A DNA stretch of 64,000 nucleotides from Bacteroidota bacterium (GCA_003389385.1 QQVM01000014.1:1-64000); one strand, 5' to 3'; counted from the first letter of the stretch, positions 9,411 to 19,049 are shown. Program-made: numbers and translations. The notes: generated from the letters alone by a model not told the origin.

Positions 9411-10334
9411 TCAGGCTCTTGGATGATGTTGTATTATGGACTGCCTGAGATAATCCCTGTCAAGATGAGTGTATATCTCCGTAGTAGTAATCGATTCATG
9501 TCCCAGCATTTCCTGCACGGCTCTCAGGTCTGCGCCGCCTTCAATGAGATGTGTAGCGAATGAATGACGGAAAGTGTGAGGGCTGATTGATTTTTTCAGG
9601 TTGATTTTCTCTGCTAGCTGCTTGATGATCGTGAACACCATTATCCTTGTGAGATATCTTCCTCTCTTATTCAGAAATACGATGTCCTCACTTCCTGAAA
9701 TGATTTGTTGGCGATTCCTGATTTCATTCAGGTAAATCCTGATATTTTTAATAGCAACGCTGCCAATAGGAACCAGTCTTTCCTTGTTGCCCTTTCCTGT
9801 CACTTTTACAAAGCCTATTTCCAGATGCAGATTTGACAGGCGAAGTCCGACCAATTCGCTCACCCGAAGTCCGCAGGAATACAGTGTTTCCAGCATTGCT
9901 TTGTTACGAGTTCCTTCCGGTTTACTCAGGTCAATTGCTTCTATGAGTGAGTTGATTTCCTCTACACTGAGTGTGTCCGGAAGCTGTCGCCCGATTTTAG
10001 GAGTTTCAAGCAGCTGAGATGGATCGTTTTGAATGACGTTTTCCAGCAACAAGTATTTAAAAAATCCTTTGATACCGCTGATGATCCTGGCCTGGCTGCG
10101 TGCGCCCATTCCCAGTTCGTTAATCCATCGAATAAAATCCTGAAGACGGTTATGGTTTATTTCCGAAGGTGAGAGCTTGCCGCCATCAAGAGCTGTGAAG
10201 TTTTCCAACAAGCTAACGTCATGTATATATGCCTGAACGGAATTGACCGACATGGAGCGTTCCAGCTTCAGGTAGGATTTGTAGCCATTCTTATATGTTT
10301 TCCAGCTCAGGGTGAATTCTGTTAGGGATTTCAA
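9411..10334 (-). CDS. xerD: Tyrosine recombinase XerD
   Basis: A 307-residue site-specific recombinase of the XerC/D group, which resolves chromosome dimers at dif with FtsK. The N-terminal SAM-like domain (YLKLERSMSVNSVQAYIHDV) is intact. The catalytic set is complete: R157 (CGLRVSEL), K181 (VTGKGNKER), H253 and R256 (PHTFRHSFATH), H279 (LGHESITTT) and Tyr288 (EIYTHLD). The start used is TTG at 10334; no ATG precedes the conserved WKTYKNGYKSYL segment, so a non-ATG start is needed. It is divergent from aroQ. Nothing nearby suggests an integron or prophage, so a housekeeping role is likely. Confidence 0.92.
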   Translation of the reverse strand: MKSLTEFTLSWKTYKNGYKSYLKLERSMSVNSVQAYIHDVSLLENFTALDGGKLSPSEINHNRLQDFIRWINELGMGARSQARIISGIKGFFKYLLLENVIQNDPSQLLETPKIGRQLPDTLSVEEINSLIEAIDLSKPEGTRNKAMLETLYSCGLRVSELVGLRLSNLHLEIGFVKVTGKGNKERLVPIGSVAIKNIRIYLNEIRNRQQIISGSEDIVFLNKRGRYLTRIMVFTIIKQLAEKINLKKSISPHTFRHSFATHLIEGGADLRAVQEMLGHESITTTEIYTHLDRDYLRQSIIQHHPRA

Positions 10335-10441
10335 AATTGGAAAAAGCTGCGTTTGTTTGTCTTTATGGCTAATTTATTTTTCCACAAGCCAGTTTGGATA
10401 ATTCTCAGTATTTTTAAACCTTTCAGCTCATATTTATACTT

Positions 10442-10864
10442 ATGAAGATTCTGATTATTAATGGACCAAACCTGAATCTGGTTGGCAGCAGGGAACCTGA
10501 ACTTTACGGAAACGAGAATATGGATACATATTACCGTAAACTGGTGGACATGTTTCCTGAAGTGCAACTGAGTTATTTTCAGAGTAATATTGAAGGGGAG
10601 CTGATTAACGCAATACAAAGTGCAATAGGCAAAACCGAGGGATTAATAATCAATGCAGGAGGTTATACGCATACATCAGTGGCCATCAGAGATGCGATAG
10701 CCATGATTCAGGTTCCTGTAATTGAAGTCCACATTTCCAATGTGTACAAAAGGGAAGATTTCAGACATAAATCACTTATGGCTTCTCATTGCTTCGGTGT
10801 TATTGCCGGTTTCGGCCTGGACTCGTACCGGCTGGCATTACTGGCTTTAATCAATAGGAAATAG
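10442..10864 (+). CDS. aroQ: Type II 3-dehydroquinate dehydratase
   Basis: The 140-residue length and sequence fit type II dehydroquinase, the third step of the shikimate pathway. Landmarks are MKILIINGPNLNL at the N-terminus, the catalytic Tyr in ELYG, INAGGYTHTSVAIRDAI with the catalytic His region, and EVHISNVYKREDFRHKS. The enzyme works as a dodecamer in the cytosol. It is transcribed alone, divergent from xerD, with no other aro gene nearby. The ATG has no Shine-Dalgarno. Confidence 0.96.
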   Translation: MKILIINGPNLNLVGSREPELYGNENMDTYYRKLVDMFPEVQLSYFQSNIEGELINAIQSAIGKTEGLIINAGGYTHTSVAIRDAIAMIQVPVIEVHISNVYKREDFRHKSLMASHCFGVIAGFGLDSYRLALLALINRK

Positions 10865-10969
10865 CAAATTTTTTCTTAGACCTTAATGAAATTATCTCAA
10901 GTTGTATCATTGCATTCCTCAGGATAATATGCACTTAGAATGGTATGCTCGGATTCTTATATTAATCGT

Positions 10970-12916
10970 CTATTTTATCTTATATGCAAAGGACATATTT
11001 TTTTTCATTTCCCTTTGCAGCTTCATGACTCTTGCATGTGCCTGACGTGCCTGTTCAAGACGTGTACGGTCATTATTCAGTTCATAGAAAGAAATATGCT
11101 GGTCTAGCATGGCCTGAAAATCCACCAGCTTGTCTAATGCCCCCGCATCATTCATCATCAGTGGTGATGACAAATAAGGAAAATCCATTCTTAGAAACTC
11201 TGCAGCGCTGAGTGAATCTCCCGGAACTGTTGACATGAAGCATCCGGAAACATAACGAGAAGGGTTGTAAATTTTTTCTTTCATATAAAACACATGTGCT
11301 CTTGGATCTGTCAGGAAAATCCGGTTCTGTTCCTTAGCTGTCGATTCAATTTTTAAAACAAGCTTTCTGAACTTATTCATCAAGCTTTCAGTGCTCAGGT
11401 CACAACCGGTTGTTGTTGCCTGGTATGGGTGTTCCTTTCTCAGTTCATCAAGAAAATCTTTGTATTCATGCTTTATTTTTTCATGAAACTCAGGATAGTT
11501 CAATGGCAGTATGCGGTAATGCGTGAATTTAATGTCATAATTGAGAACGATCAGATCTGGCCGGAAATTTTCAACTATCCTGTGGTAATAGTAAAGCATG
11601 ACCGTTGTCCAGTCTGATATAAGCACTACGCTGTTCTCAGGTGCTGATGAATCCAGCAACTTCATTAGGTCTTCTCCGACCGGATAAGAATTACGGTTGT
11701 GCGAAGGGTAGAGATAAATTGTGTTTCCGATGATAAACAGTGGCAGAATATATGCCAGTTTCCATTTTTTTATAAAACCGTTTATGCCGTATAAAACCGG
11801 AATCATCAACAGCATGAATGGTAAAAGCATATATGCATCAGTGCTTGCCCACTGATTGTTATTGATCTGGTAGAAAAATAAAATCAAAAAGTATAGAATG
11901 GCTGCCAATCCTATTCGCATCATCCTGTGCTTTGACAGCTGATAAAGCCCAAGGAAAAGTAAAGGCAGAAATACACCGAGCTGAACTGCAGTAAGTTTTA
12001 GGAAAAAGGGGACACGAGCCGACATGATGCTTCCTGAAGTCTGAGTGATGTTTTTGGTATATGCGCCTCCTCTCATGTGAAAAAGGAGTTCATCCAGATT
12101 GTGTGGTCTGGCAAACATGTAAAGGTACTCGCTTTGGGCCCTGTAAAACATCCATCCATAGAATGCAATGGTGATCAATCCCGCACCTGCAGCCATCATC
12201 CAGAAGTTTCTTTCCCAAAATACAGAGAAATACTCCTGGATAAATGACTTTCTCTTTGTTGCCTTTTTCTTTGAGCTTGTCTGGGTTTTTTCTGAAGGAC
12301 TGAATAAATTACTTATGAAAAACACCGGAACAAATGGGAGAAACATAATCATGGTTACATGATGATTGCTTAATCCAAGTCCAAGTCCTGCGGCTGCGGC
12401 GATTAACCATTTTTTATCACGTGTAATATTGAAACGAACAAGACCGAAAAGTGCCAATGCCATGGTAAGTAGCTGAAAACCGTAAACCTCAATGGTATTG
12501 GCCCAGATCCAGGTAGTGGGAGCAAGAGCAAATCCAAGTGAAGTGAATAAAGCACTGAGATTTTTATAAAGTTCATTTTCACTCAGGCTTGAGAGCATTT
12601 TTCTGAAAGTGAAGTAAAGCAACATCGCCGCCAGCGAAACACACAAGGCTGAGTAGAATGAAAGAGAAAGAATAGTAGGTAAGCTGAATAATGCGGTGAG
12701 TTTTTCCCATAGCATTGCAGACAAAATATAGGAGGGTACCCCGGGAGGATGAGCGATTGATCCCAGCTTTATTACTACGGCGAATTCAGCAGCGTCATCA
12801 AACATCAGAGTGTCTGAACATGTAACAGAATACAGGATAAATGGCAACAGAAAACTTAACAGCGCAAGAATCCTGTTCATCACAAATGCAGATTTAATCA
12901 TAAGTAAGAATTTCAT
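10970..12916 (-). CDS. DUF2723 multi-pass membrane protein (GT-C glycosyltransferase-like)
   Basis: A 648-residue integral membrane protein. The first extracytoplasmic loop reads FDDAAEFAVVIKLGSIAHPPGVPSYIL, which matches the DUF2723 signature (acidic pair, then HPPG). This signature is shared with GT-C fold enzymes such as protein O-mannosyltransferases, where the acidic residues are catalytic. Roughly ten hydrophobic helices follow up to residue 410, then a soluble C-terminal domain of about 230 residues. A role in transferring a lipid-linked sugar to protein or lipid is the family inference. It starts three bases after the EamA gene ends, within a YggS-EamA-DUF2723 run. Confidence 0.8.
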   Translation of the reverse strand: MKFLLMIKSAFVMNRILALLSFLLPFILYSVTCSDTLMFDDAAEFAVVIKLGSIAHPPGVPSYILSAMLWEKLTALFSLPTILSLSFYSALCVSLAAMLLYFTFRKMLSSLSENELYKNLSALFTSLGFALAPTTWIWANTIEVYGFQLLTMALALFGLVRFNITRDKKWLIAAAAGLGLGLSNHHVTMIMFLPFVPVFFISNLFSPSEKTQTSSKKKATKRKSFIQEYFSVFWERNFWMMAAGAGLITIAFYGWMFYRAQSEYLYMFARPHNLDELLFHMRGGAYTKNITQTSGSIMSARVPFFLKLTAVQLGVFLPLLFLGLYQLSKHRMMRIGLAAILYFLILFFYQINNNQWASTDAYMLLPFMLLMIPVLYGINGFIKKWKLAYILPLFIIGNTIYLYPSHNRNSYPVGEDLMKLLDSSAPENSVVLISDWTTVMLYYYHRIVENFRPDLIVLNYDIKFTHYRILPLNYPEFHEKIKHEYKDFLDELRKEHPYQATTTGCDLSTESLMNKFRKLVLKIESTAKEQNRIFLTDPRAHVFYMKEKIYNPSRYVSGCFMSTVPGDSLSAAEFLRMDFPYLSSPLMMNDAGALDKLVDFQAMLDQHISFYELNNDRTRLEQARQAHARVMKLQREMKKNMSFAYKIK

Positions 12917-12919
12917 CTC

Positions 12920-13864
12920 CTAAAATAATTCATTCAGCTTGTCCCGCCAAATCAGAATAATCACTCCGGCAACCGCTACAATGACTCCTGCCAGTGCCTT
13001 GGGACTTATTCTGTCTTTAATCAGGAAGTAAGCAATGAAAAGTGCGAATACAGGTACCAGAGAAAAAATTGTTTGCGCCACCGCAGCGTTAATGTAAAAG
13101 ACGGTAAATATTGAAAGTGTAACACCGATTACCGGCCCGAACATTGTCCCGGATACGGCGAATTTTATTCCGTTGTTCTGATTTTTAATAACCGGACGAA
13201 GTTCATCGGCAATCTTGCCAGTGAGTGTAGAAAAAATAAATAAAGAAAGTGTGGCGCACAGCAAACGCATGAATGTCGCATGCACAGGGTAAATTTCTCC
13301 TGATGCGAATATTCCTTTTTGAGCCATGACCAGGCCTGTTCCCTGGCAAAGGGCAGAAATCAAACCGAATAAAATTCCTTTAATAATGCTGCCGTGTCCG
13401 TAATCAGGAATTAATTTACGCTCTGATCGCCCCAAACTGATCCACATGACTCCGCAAATTGTGATTATAATTCCGGCCATGCCAATAAGTGACATTCTAT
13501 CTCCATTCAGAAAGAACCCGGCAAACAATGCCGCAGCAGGCGCTAGTGTCATAAGGACACTTCCAAGCCTGGCTCCAAGAATTCTGAAAGCTGCGAAACC
13601 GAAATGATCTCCAATTGTCATTCCGATAATGCCCGATAGCCCCAGCCATATCCATGCTGATATGTGTTGCTCACTGAATATTTCAAACAACTGAGATGGC
13701 CTGATGCTAAGTGACAGTGAGAAAACCAACACGCAAGCCAATATCAATCTGAAGTGATTCAATGAAGATACTCCAAGTCTTCGGGCTGCCTGAGTGAACG
13801 GGAATATGCCAATAGCCCATGATAATGTGGCAAGCAGCGCAAAGTTGATTCCTGTGAAACTCAT
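12920..13864 (-). CDS. EamA-family (DMT superfamily) transporter
   Basis: A 314-residue protein with ten predicted membrane helices in two EamA repeats: the first starts at MSFTGINFALLATLSWAIGI, the second at about residue 160 (GILFGLISALCQGTGLVMAQKG). This is the standard architecture of drug/metabolite exporters; the substrate cannot be read from sequence. It is six bases downstream of the YggS gene and three bases upstream of the DUF2723 gene, so the three are probably one transcript. Confidence 0.85.
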   Translation of the reverse strand: MSFTGINFALLATLSWAIGIFPFTQAARRLGVSSLNHFRLILACVLVFSLSLSIRPSQLFEIFSEQHISAWIWLGLSGIIGMTIGDHFGFAAFRILGARLGSVLMTLAPAAALFAGFFLNGDRMSLIGMAGIIITICGVMWISLGRSERKLIPDYGHGSIIKGILFGLISALCQGTGLVMAQKGIFASGEIYPVHATFMRLLCATLSLFIFSTLTGKIADELRPVIKNQNNGIKFAVSGTMFGPVIGVTLSIFTVFYINAAVAQTIFSLVPVFALFIAYFLIKDRISPKALAGVIVAVAGVIILIWRDKLNELF

Positions 13865-13870
13865 CCAGTC

Positions 13871-14539
13871 TTATCTTTCTCCGAATATCGATGTGCCTAT
13901 CCTAACCATGTTGCTGCCTTCTTCTAGTGCTATTTTATAATCCGAACTCATTCCCATGCTCAGCACATTGAAATGTTTGCATACTTCAGGATAATCATTC
14001 TGCAACTTGTCATACAAATCACGAAGGGACCTGAACTCTCTGCGAATTTTATTCTCATCATCAGTGAATGTCGCCATGCCCATCAATCCTGCTGTCTGAG
14101 TAAATTTTAAATTTCGGAACTCGTCGGATTGAATAAGCTCTCTGGTTTCTTCAAAAGAAAATCCGAACTTGCTCTCTTCCTCTGCTATGTGTACTTGCAA
14201 GAGACATTGAATGATCCTGGAGTTTTTCCGTCCTTGCTTCTCTATTTCTTTCAGCAGTTTCATGCTGTCAATTGCATGAATAAGATGAACGTATGGTGCA
14301 ATTATTTTGACCTTGTTCGACTGAAGGTGCCCGATAAAATGCCACCTGATGGTTTCAGGCAACGAATTCCTCTTTTCCTCTAACTCCTGGACATAGTTTT
14401 CTCCAAAGTCATCTTGCCCGTTTTCATGGAGAGCTGCAACAGCCTCAGCGCTTTTGGTTTTGCTCACTGCAACCAGTGTAGCTCCATATGGCCTGAGTTC
14501 TTTCAGGATGCTTCGATAGTTTTCAGAATTAAAAAGCAT
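13871..14539 (-). CDS. YggS/PLPBP-family pyridoxal phosphate homeostasis protein
   Basis: A 222-residue protein from the ATG at 14539; an upstream TTG would add 13 residues not seen in the family. It has the PLP-binding lysine in LVAVSKTKSAEAV, the DFGENYVQEL strand, WHFIGHLQSNKVK, and MGMSSDYKIALEEGSNMVRIG, the family's phosphate-binding end. YggS proteins are single-domain TIM barrels that buffer free PLP; no catalysis is established. It heads the YggS-EamA-DUF2723 group and is divergent from the glutathione peroxidase gene. Confidence 0.93.
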   Translation of the reverse strand: MLFNSENYRSILKELRPYGATLVAVSKTKSAEAVAALHENGQDDFGENYVQELEEKRNSLPETIRWHFIGHLQSNKVKIIAPYVHLIHAIDSMKLLKEIEKQGRKNSRIIQCLLQVHIAEEESKFGFSFEETRELIQSDEFRNLKFTQTAGLMGMATFTDDENKIRREFRSLRDLYDKLQNDYPEVCKHFNVLSMGMSSDYKIALEEGSNMVRIGTSIFGER

Positions 14540-14640
14540 AAGGTCTCCGCGAATCTGTTTTTTTAAAATAATTTTCAAAACTATTGAACAATTTCATATT
14601 TCCTGCATTGTATGTTCTCTGACTAGGTTAAATTTATCGG

Positions 14641-15216
14641 ATGAAAAAAATAATACGATTCCTGGGAATTCCATTTGCCGCACTGATCGGTGCCTGTACC
14701 AGACCTGCAGAGAAACCTCCCGGAAATGTTCAAAATCCAAATATGACTGCTTTTTACACCATCAAACTGAATGATATCAACGGTAAAGAAGTTGATTTCA
14801 GTACTTATAAAAACAAGAAGCTCCTGATTGTCAATACTGCCAGCAAATGTGGATATACTCCGCAATATGCTGACCTCGAGAAATTGCAGGAGAAATACAA
14901 AGGACGTTTGATTGTGCTTGGATTTCCTTCGAATCAATTTGGAGGACAGGAGCCAGGAAGTAATCAGGAAATACAGGAATTCTGCACAGAGAATTTCAAT
15001 GTGACTTTTACTCTTTTTGAAAAATCGGATGTTAAAGGTTCAGATAAGAATGAGCTTTACCGGTGGCTGACAGATAAATCCCAGAACGGCTGGAATGAAC
15101 AGGAACCTACATGGAATTTCTGCAAATATCTGATTGATGAGAAAGGTGTTCTCATGGGCTTTTATCCAGCCTCAGTTAATCCCTTTGACGAAAAGATCAT
15201 TTCTCAAATTGAGTGA
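14641..15216 (+). CDS. Lipoprotein glutathione peroxidase-like thiol peroxidase
   Basis: A 191-residue GPx-family peroxidase. The N-terminus is a lipoprotein signal with lipobox LIGAC (Cys19), so the protein is probably anchored in the cell envelope. The catalytic set is present: Cys70 in NTASKCGYTPQY (cysteine, not selenocysteine), Gln99 in FPSNQFGGQEPG and Trp158 in TWNFCKYLID. Bacterial cysteine GPx proteins usually take electrons from thioredoxin-like donors and reduce hydroperoxides. Monocistronic, divergent from the YggS gene, convergent with the DUF1015 gene two bases away. Confidence 0.9.
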   Translation: MKKIIRFLGIPFAALIGACTRPAEKPPGNVQNPNMTAFYTIKLNDINGKEVDFSTYKNKKLLIVNTASKCGYTPQYADLEKLQEKYKGRLIVLGFPSNQFGGQEPGSNQEIQEFCTENFNVTFTLFEKSDVKGSDKNELYRWLTDKSQNGWNEQEPTWNFCKYLIDEKGVLMGFYPASVNPFDEKIISQIE

Positions 15217-15218
15217 TT

Positions 15219-16466
15219 TCAGTCCTTTAAGGAGTGTAAAACCAGCCCGCTGCGTAGCTTCGGCTCAAACCATGTAGTTTTTGGAGGCATGATTTTACCG
15301 CTGTCTGCAATGTCAATCAGTTGTTTCATGGTGACAGGATAAAGTGCGAATGCTACTTTCATTTCTCCTGAATCCACTCTTTTCTCAAGTTCTCCCAAGC
15401 CTCTTAATCCCCCCACAAACTCAATCCTCTTGTCTGTGCGCAGGTCCTTTATATTCAGAATCGGCTCAAGAATCTGTTCAGAAAGTATTGTTACGTCGAG
15501 AACACCGATAGGGTCCTGATCATTGTAGGTTCCTGCCTTCGCAGTCAACCGATACCATTTTCCGCTCAGGTACATACTGAATTCATGTAGTTTGGAAGGC
15601 CTGTATGCAGTCTTTCCAATCATCTCGATTTCAAAACCCTTCTCGAGCTTCTTTAAAAACCCATCTTCATTCAGTCCGTTAAGATCCTTCACGACACGGT
15701 TGTAATCCATGATGGCGAGTTGGTCATCCGGAAAATGAACAGCAAGGAAAAAATTATAGTTTTCTTGGCCTGTGTGATTAGGATTCTCGTTTTTCAAATC
15801 CCTGCCTGTGAGTGCGGCAGCAGCTGTCCTGTGATGTCCGTCTGCCACATATGTGCTTTTAAGTTTAGCAAACTCGGATACGACAGATTTAATGGTCCCT
15901 TTATCATGTATAACCCAAAACGTATGTCCGATTCCATCTTCTGATGTGAAGTCATACTCAGGTGTGTTTTTTACAACTTCAGAAACAATATTATCAAGTG
16001 CAGGAACATTCGGATATGCGAAAAAAACCGGTTCATAATTAAGCATGCTTACTCTCACGTGTTTCTTCCTGTCTTCTTCCTTGTCAGGTCTTGTAAGCTC
16101 ATGCTTTTTTATCACGTCATTAAAATAATCTTCTATTGATGCCGCTGCCACTATGCCGTACTGCCTGCGACCGTTCATGGTTTGAGCATAGATGTACAGG
16201 CATTCTTCTTCATCCTGAAAAAATATGCCGTCCTTCAACATCTTTTCAAAATTCTCCTTTCCCTTGCTGTAAATTTCCGGAGCATAGATGTTATGTCCGT
16301 CGGGAAAATCAATTTCCGGCTTGATTACATGATAAAACGAAAGATCATTTCCTTTTGCTTCCTCTCTTGCTTCTTTTTCATTGAGTACGTCATAGGGCTT
16401 GCATGCAATTTTAGCAGCCATTTCTTTTTTCGGCCTGATTCCCCTGAATGCTTTGATTATCGCCAT
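15219..16466 (-). CDS. DUF1015 family protein, possible free-serine kinase (SerK/SbnI-like)
   Basis: A 415-residue DUF1015 protein. The N-terminal motif CKPYDVLNEKEA and the central VADGHHRTAAAA are the family hallmarks. Characterised members (archaeal SerK and staphylococcal SbnI) phosphorylate free serine using ATP or ADP, making O-phosphoserine; that activity is an inference here. The neighbour upstream on the same strand is a class V aminotransferase of the SerC/serine-pyruvate type. From memory, DUF1015 genes often sit beside serC and serA in Bacteroidota, together with the ferredoxin and LuxC-type genes also found here. No serA is present. Confidence 0.85.
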   Translation of the reverse strand: MAIIKAFRGIRPKKEMAAKIACKPYDVLNEKEAREEAKGNDLSFYHVIKPEIDFPDGHNIYAPEIYSKGKENFEKMLKDGIFFQDEEECLYIYAQTMNGRRQYGIVAAASIEDYFNDVIKKHELTRPDKEEDRKKHVRVSMLNYEPVFFAYPNVPALDNIVSEVVKNTPEYDFTSEDGIGHTFWVIHDKGTIKSVVSEFAKLKSTYVADGHHRTAAAALTGRDLKNENPNHTGQENYNFFLAVHFPDDQLAIMDYNRVVKDLNGLNEDGFLKKLEKGFEIEMIGKTAYRPSKLHEFSMYLSGKWYRLTAKAGTYNDQDPIGVLDVTILSEQILEPILNIKDLRTDKRIEFVGGLRGLGELEKRVDSGEMKVAFALYPVTMKQLIDIADSGKIMPPKTTWFEPKLRSGLVLHSLKD

Positions 16467-16483
16467 ATTTTCTAGTGTAGCTT

Positions 16484-17560
16484 TTATTTTAAATTCAAAA
16501 TATCTTCAATTGCTTCTGTTACTTCAGTCATGTCATCCAGATTCAATTCACCCATGTGTGCTATCCTGAATGTTTTTTCTTTCAGCTCTCCGTAACCGTT
16601 CGAGATTACCATGCCTCTTTCCGCGAGCTTTTCATTCAGATCACTGACAGAGATTTTTCTGGTATTTTCGATGCAGGTAACTGTCATTGATTCAAAACCC
16701 GGTTGTGGAAGAGTTTTGAAAAAATGATTCGCCCAATTGATTGTATATTCAGCACACTCCATGTGCCTGATGAAACGATTTTCAATTCCCTCTTTTATAA
16801 TTCGGTCAAGTTGATAGTCAAGTGCGAACATATGGGGCAGGGAAGGAGTGCAATGATATTGGTGATCTTTTTTATCTATGAATTGTAAAAGCGTTTTGAA
16901 ATCGAGATAATATCCTCTTTCGCCAAGCTTTTCAAAGCGACTTTCTGCTTTTTTGGAAACTGATGCAATCGAAAGTCCCGGCGGAAGCGCCAGCGCTTTT
17001 TGCGATGACGAAATCAGCACATCGATGCCGAGGCGGTCCGTATCTATTTTTACTCCACCGAGCGAACTGACTGCATCAACCATCCAAACTACATCCGGAT
17101 ACTTTTCCATTACTTCGGAAATCGATTCAATCGGATTTCTTAGTCCGGTTGATGTTTCATTATGAGTGATTGTTACTGTATCGTATTTGCCTGACTTAAG
17201 GTAAGCATCAACGGTTTCAGGCATGGTAGCGTAACCTGGCTTCTCTTCATGCAGATCAGCATCAATTCCGTTGAGTCTGGCAAGTTCCCACCATCTTTTT
17301 CCAAAAGCACCTACTGCAAATACAATGGCTTTTTTTTCGGTTGCGCTGCGAATGGCACCTTCCATGAGTCCGGTGCCGGAAGATGTACTCAGAATGATCT
17401 TGTTACCGGTAAACATCAGCTTACGCAACTTGTCAGTGATGTCACGTTGCAGAATGCTGGCTTCTTTAGTCCTGTGACCAATCATGGGTGTTCCCATTTT
17501 TGACAGTACTTCCGGGTGAACTTGTGTCGGACCGGGAATAAATAACTTTTTGATTTTCAT
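16484..17560 (-). CDS. Class V PLP aminotransferase (serine-pyruvate / alanine-glyoxylate / SerC-like)
   Basis: The ATG at 17560 gives 358 residues beginning MKIKKLFIPGPTQVHPEVL; an upstream start adds 12 hydrophobic residues and is less likely. Features of fold type I class V are GHRTKEAS, the SSGTGLMEGAIRS loop, WMVDAVSSLGG with the PLP-contacting Asp, and the Schiff-base Lys in SSSQKALALPPG. The family interconverts amino acids and 2-oxo acids, commonly serine, alanine or glyoxylate. Its position between a DUF1015 protein and the ferredoxin/LuxC group is where I would expect serC, so it may act in phosphoserine formation. A TAnnTTTG-like box (complement of 17584-17591) lies just upstream. 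Confidence 0.88.
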   Translation of the reverse strand: MKIKKLFIPGPTQVHPEVLSKMGTPMIGHRTKEASILQRDITDKLRKLMFTGNKIILSTSSGTGLMEGAIRSATEKKAIVFAVGAFGKRWWELARLNGIDADLHEEKPGYATMPETVDAYLKSGKYDTVTITHNETSTGLRNPIESISEVMEKYPDVVWMVDAVSSLGGVKIDTDRLGIDVLISSSQKALALPPGLSIASVSKKAESRFEKLGERGYYLDFKTLLQFIDKKDHQYHCTPSLPHMFALDYQLDRIIKEGIENRFIRHMECAEYTINWANHFFKTLPQPGFESMTVTCIENTRKISVSDLNEKLAERGMVISNGYGELKEKTFRIAHMGELNLDDMTEVTEAIEDILNLK

Positions 17561-17611
17561 ATAAATGTGAAAAAACAAGGCTGCAAAGATAAGCAATGTG
17601 ACGAATACCCT

Positions 17612-18505
17612 TCAGCGTTGTGAAGGGGTCTGCAGGTTTGTTCGTCCTGGCTTCCAGTCAGACCTAACATCCACATCCCTCTGATACACCCATCGGGATG
17701 ATTTAAACCGAAATCCGTCGTAGCTTCCATCGGGACCCATCAACTGTTCCATACTTCCTTCTGCAGCCGATTTGCCGGGCGCAGAGAGATGATCAAAAAC
17801 AATCATACGCATGTTCTTCTCGTATCGCAGCGACATGCTGGCTTGTGATGTATAAGAAAAAATAACCCGGTTCTTGTACACATTGTCGGTCTTGAATAAT
17901 GGAAATCCGAAGCGCGGATTATCATTATCGAAATGCAATACATCGATTACCTTTTGTGTGATTCGCCGGTCTTTTCCTTTCCATCCCAATAATGTGTAAT
18001 AAGTTTTTTTACCTCGTTTAACCGGGATGATTTCATAGTAAGTGGCTCCGAACCATTTCTCGGGTTTAAGTCTTTCCAGTTCGGTCTTCTTAATTGATTC
18101 GGTGCTGTCATACAACGAAACAACTTTAAATGCCCCGCTTTTCGTTTTGTACTGAAGGTATCCAAAGTAGTTGAATTGGTTTCCGTCGGTTTGCGCAATT
18201 ACCCAAGTGTAAAGACGAATTTTATTATCCGGAGAATTGCGTATGAGCAGATTTTTAAGTGAGTCAAATCCGTGGCTAAAAGATCCATCCATCAATATAG
18301 CCTTACCCAGAATGTCACGGAAAATAGAATTAGCAGCCTTTCGCACCGAATCAGAATTCGATTGCTGCATTTGACGAATCAGTTCCTTCGTCACACTGTC
18401 CGGTGGAAGCAACTCTTGTCCACTCGCAAATTTTCCTGAGTAGAATAAGAGTAATGCTATGAACAGAATGTAATTCAGATTTTTCCTGACAAGGTATATA
18501 TTCAT
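17612..18505 (-). CDS. Secreted Bacteroidota protein of unknown function
   Basis: A 297-residue protein from the ATG at 18505. The N-terminus is a clear Sec signal (hydrophobic stretch LNYILFIALLLFYSG, then ASGQE). I do not recognise a named domain. The body alternates helices (LIRQMQQSNSDSVRKAAN) with strands (NQFNYFGYLQYKTKSGAFKVVSLYD; KTYYTLLGWKGKDRRITQKV). Trp/Tyr-rich segments near the end read as a beta-rich fold. It lies between the aminotransferase and ferredoxin genes, with a terminator between it and the ferredoxin. Confidence 0.75.
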   Translation of the reverse strand: MNIYLVRKNLNYILFIALLLFYSGKFASGQELLPPDSVTKELIRQMQQSNSDSVRKAANSIFRDILGKAILMDGSFSHGFDSLKNLLIRNSPDNKIRLYTWVIAQTDGNQFNYFGYLQYKTKSGAFKVVSLYDSTESIKKTELERLKPEKWFGATYYEIIPVKRGKKTYYTLLGWKGKDRRITQKVIDVLHFDNDNPRFGFPLFKTDNVYKNRVIFSYTSQASMSLRYEKNMRMIVFDHLSAPGKSAAEGSMEQLMGPDGSYDGFRFKSSRWVYQRDVDVRSDWKPGRTNLQTPSQR

Positions 18506-18514
18506 TCGTGTAAA

Positions 18515-18549
18515 AATAAAAAACCGCAATATCAAACGTACTGCGGTTT
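18515..18549 (-). terminator. Rho-independent terminator of the ferredoxin gene
   Basis: AAACCGCA (18521-18528) pairs with TGCGGTTT (18542-18549), loop 13 bases. On the minus strand it runs into a T-rich tract (complement of the AAAAATAAAAAA stretch). It lies 20 bases past the ferredoxin stop and just before the start of the next minus-strand gene. Confidence 0.75.
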
Positions 18550-18569
18550 CCTTATATTTTGCTGAAGCA

Positions 18570-18920
18570 TCAGGCCAGGTGAAGCTTTTCTTTCTTGGCC
18601 AATAGATCCTCTTTAGATTCTCTGAAATCCGGATCGTCTACGCAGCAATCCACAGGACAAACGGAGGCGCATTGTGGCTCATCATGGAAGCCAACGCACT
18701 CAGTACATTTGTCTGATACTATGTAGTAAATATCCATTGCGACAGGAGTTTGCGCAGCGTCGGCATCAACTTCAGACCCGTCAGATCTTTTAAACATGCC
18801 TTTTACAGTCGTACCATCAGAAAATCGCCAGTCGGCACCACCTTCATAAATTGCATTGTTAGGACATTCCGGCTCACATGCGCCGCAATTGATACATTCT
18901 TCGGTAATTTTTATGGCCAT
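18570..18920 (-). CDS. 2[4Fe-4S] dicluster ferredoxin
   Basis: A 116-residue protein with two cysteine clusters: [12 protein letters not shown] near the N-terminus and [22 protein letters not shown] further on. The spacing and the long linker between them match Alvin-type 2[4Fe-4S] ferredoxins, which carry electrons at low potential in the cytosol. The gene is divergent from the LuxC-type acyl-CoA reductase, an association I recall as common in Bacteroidota. It has its own promoter and terminator, so it is probably monocistronic. Confidence 0.92.
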   Translation of the reverse strand: MAIKITEECINCGACEPECPNNAIYEGGADWRFSDGTTVKGMFKRSDGSEVDADAAQTPVAMDIYYIVSDKCTECVGFHDEPQCASVCPVDCCVDDPDFRESKEDLLAKKEKLHLA

Positions 18921-18956
18921 AATCTTTTCCTTTACTTTTGTGTTCAGTATTTACGA

Positions 18957-18986
18957 CAAAAATAATTAGATTTCTTTCATATCAAA
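18957..18986 (-). promoter_or_regulatory. Bacteroidota-type promoter of the ferredoxin gene
   Basis: On the minus strand TTTG (complement of 18983-18986) is followed after 18 bases by TATTTTTG (complement of 18957-18964), matching the TTTG / TAnnTTTG consensus. It sits 37 bases before the ferredoxin ATG. Confidence 0.6.
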
Positions 18987-19049
18987 AATTAATGACCTGA
19001 TAAATGCGCTGAATATTAGCACCATCCTGTGGTCAGAAGGTAATATCAA

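Noticed and set aside
10331-10618. 95-codon minus-strand ORF across the xerD/aroQ gap
   Set aside because: It lies antisense to the start of aroQ and across the divergent promoter region; aroQ is clearly the real gene.
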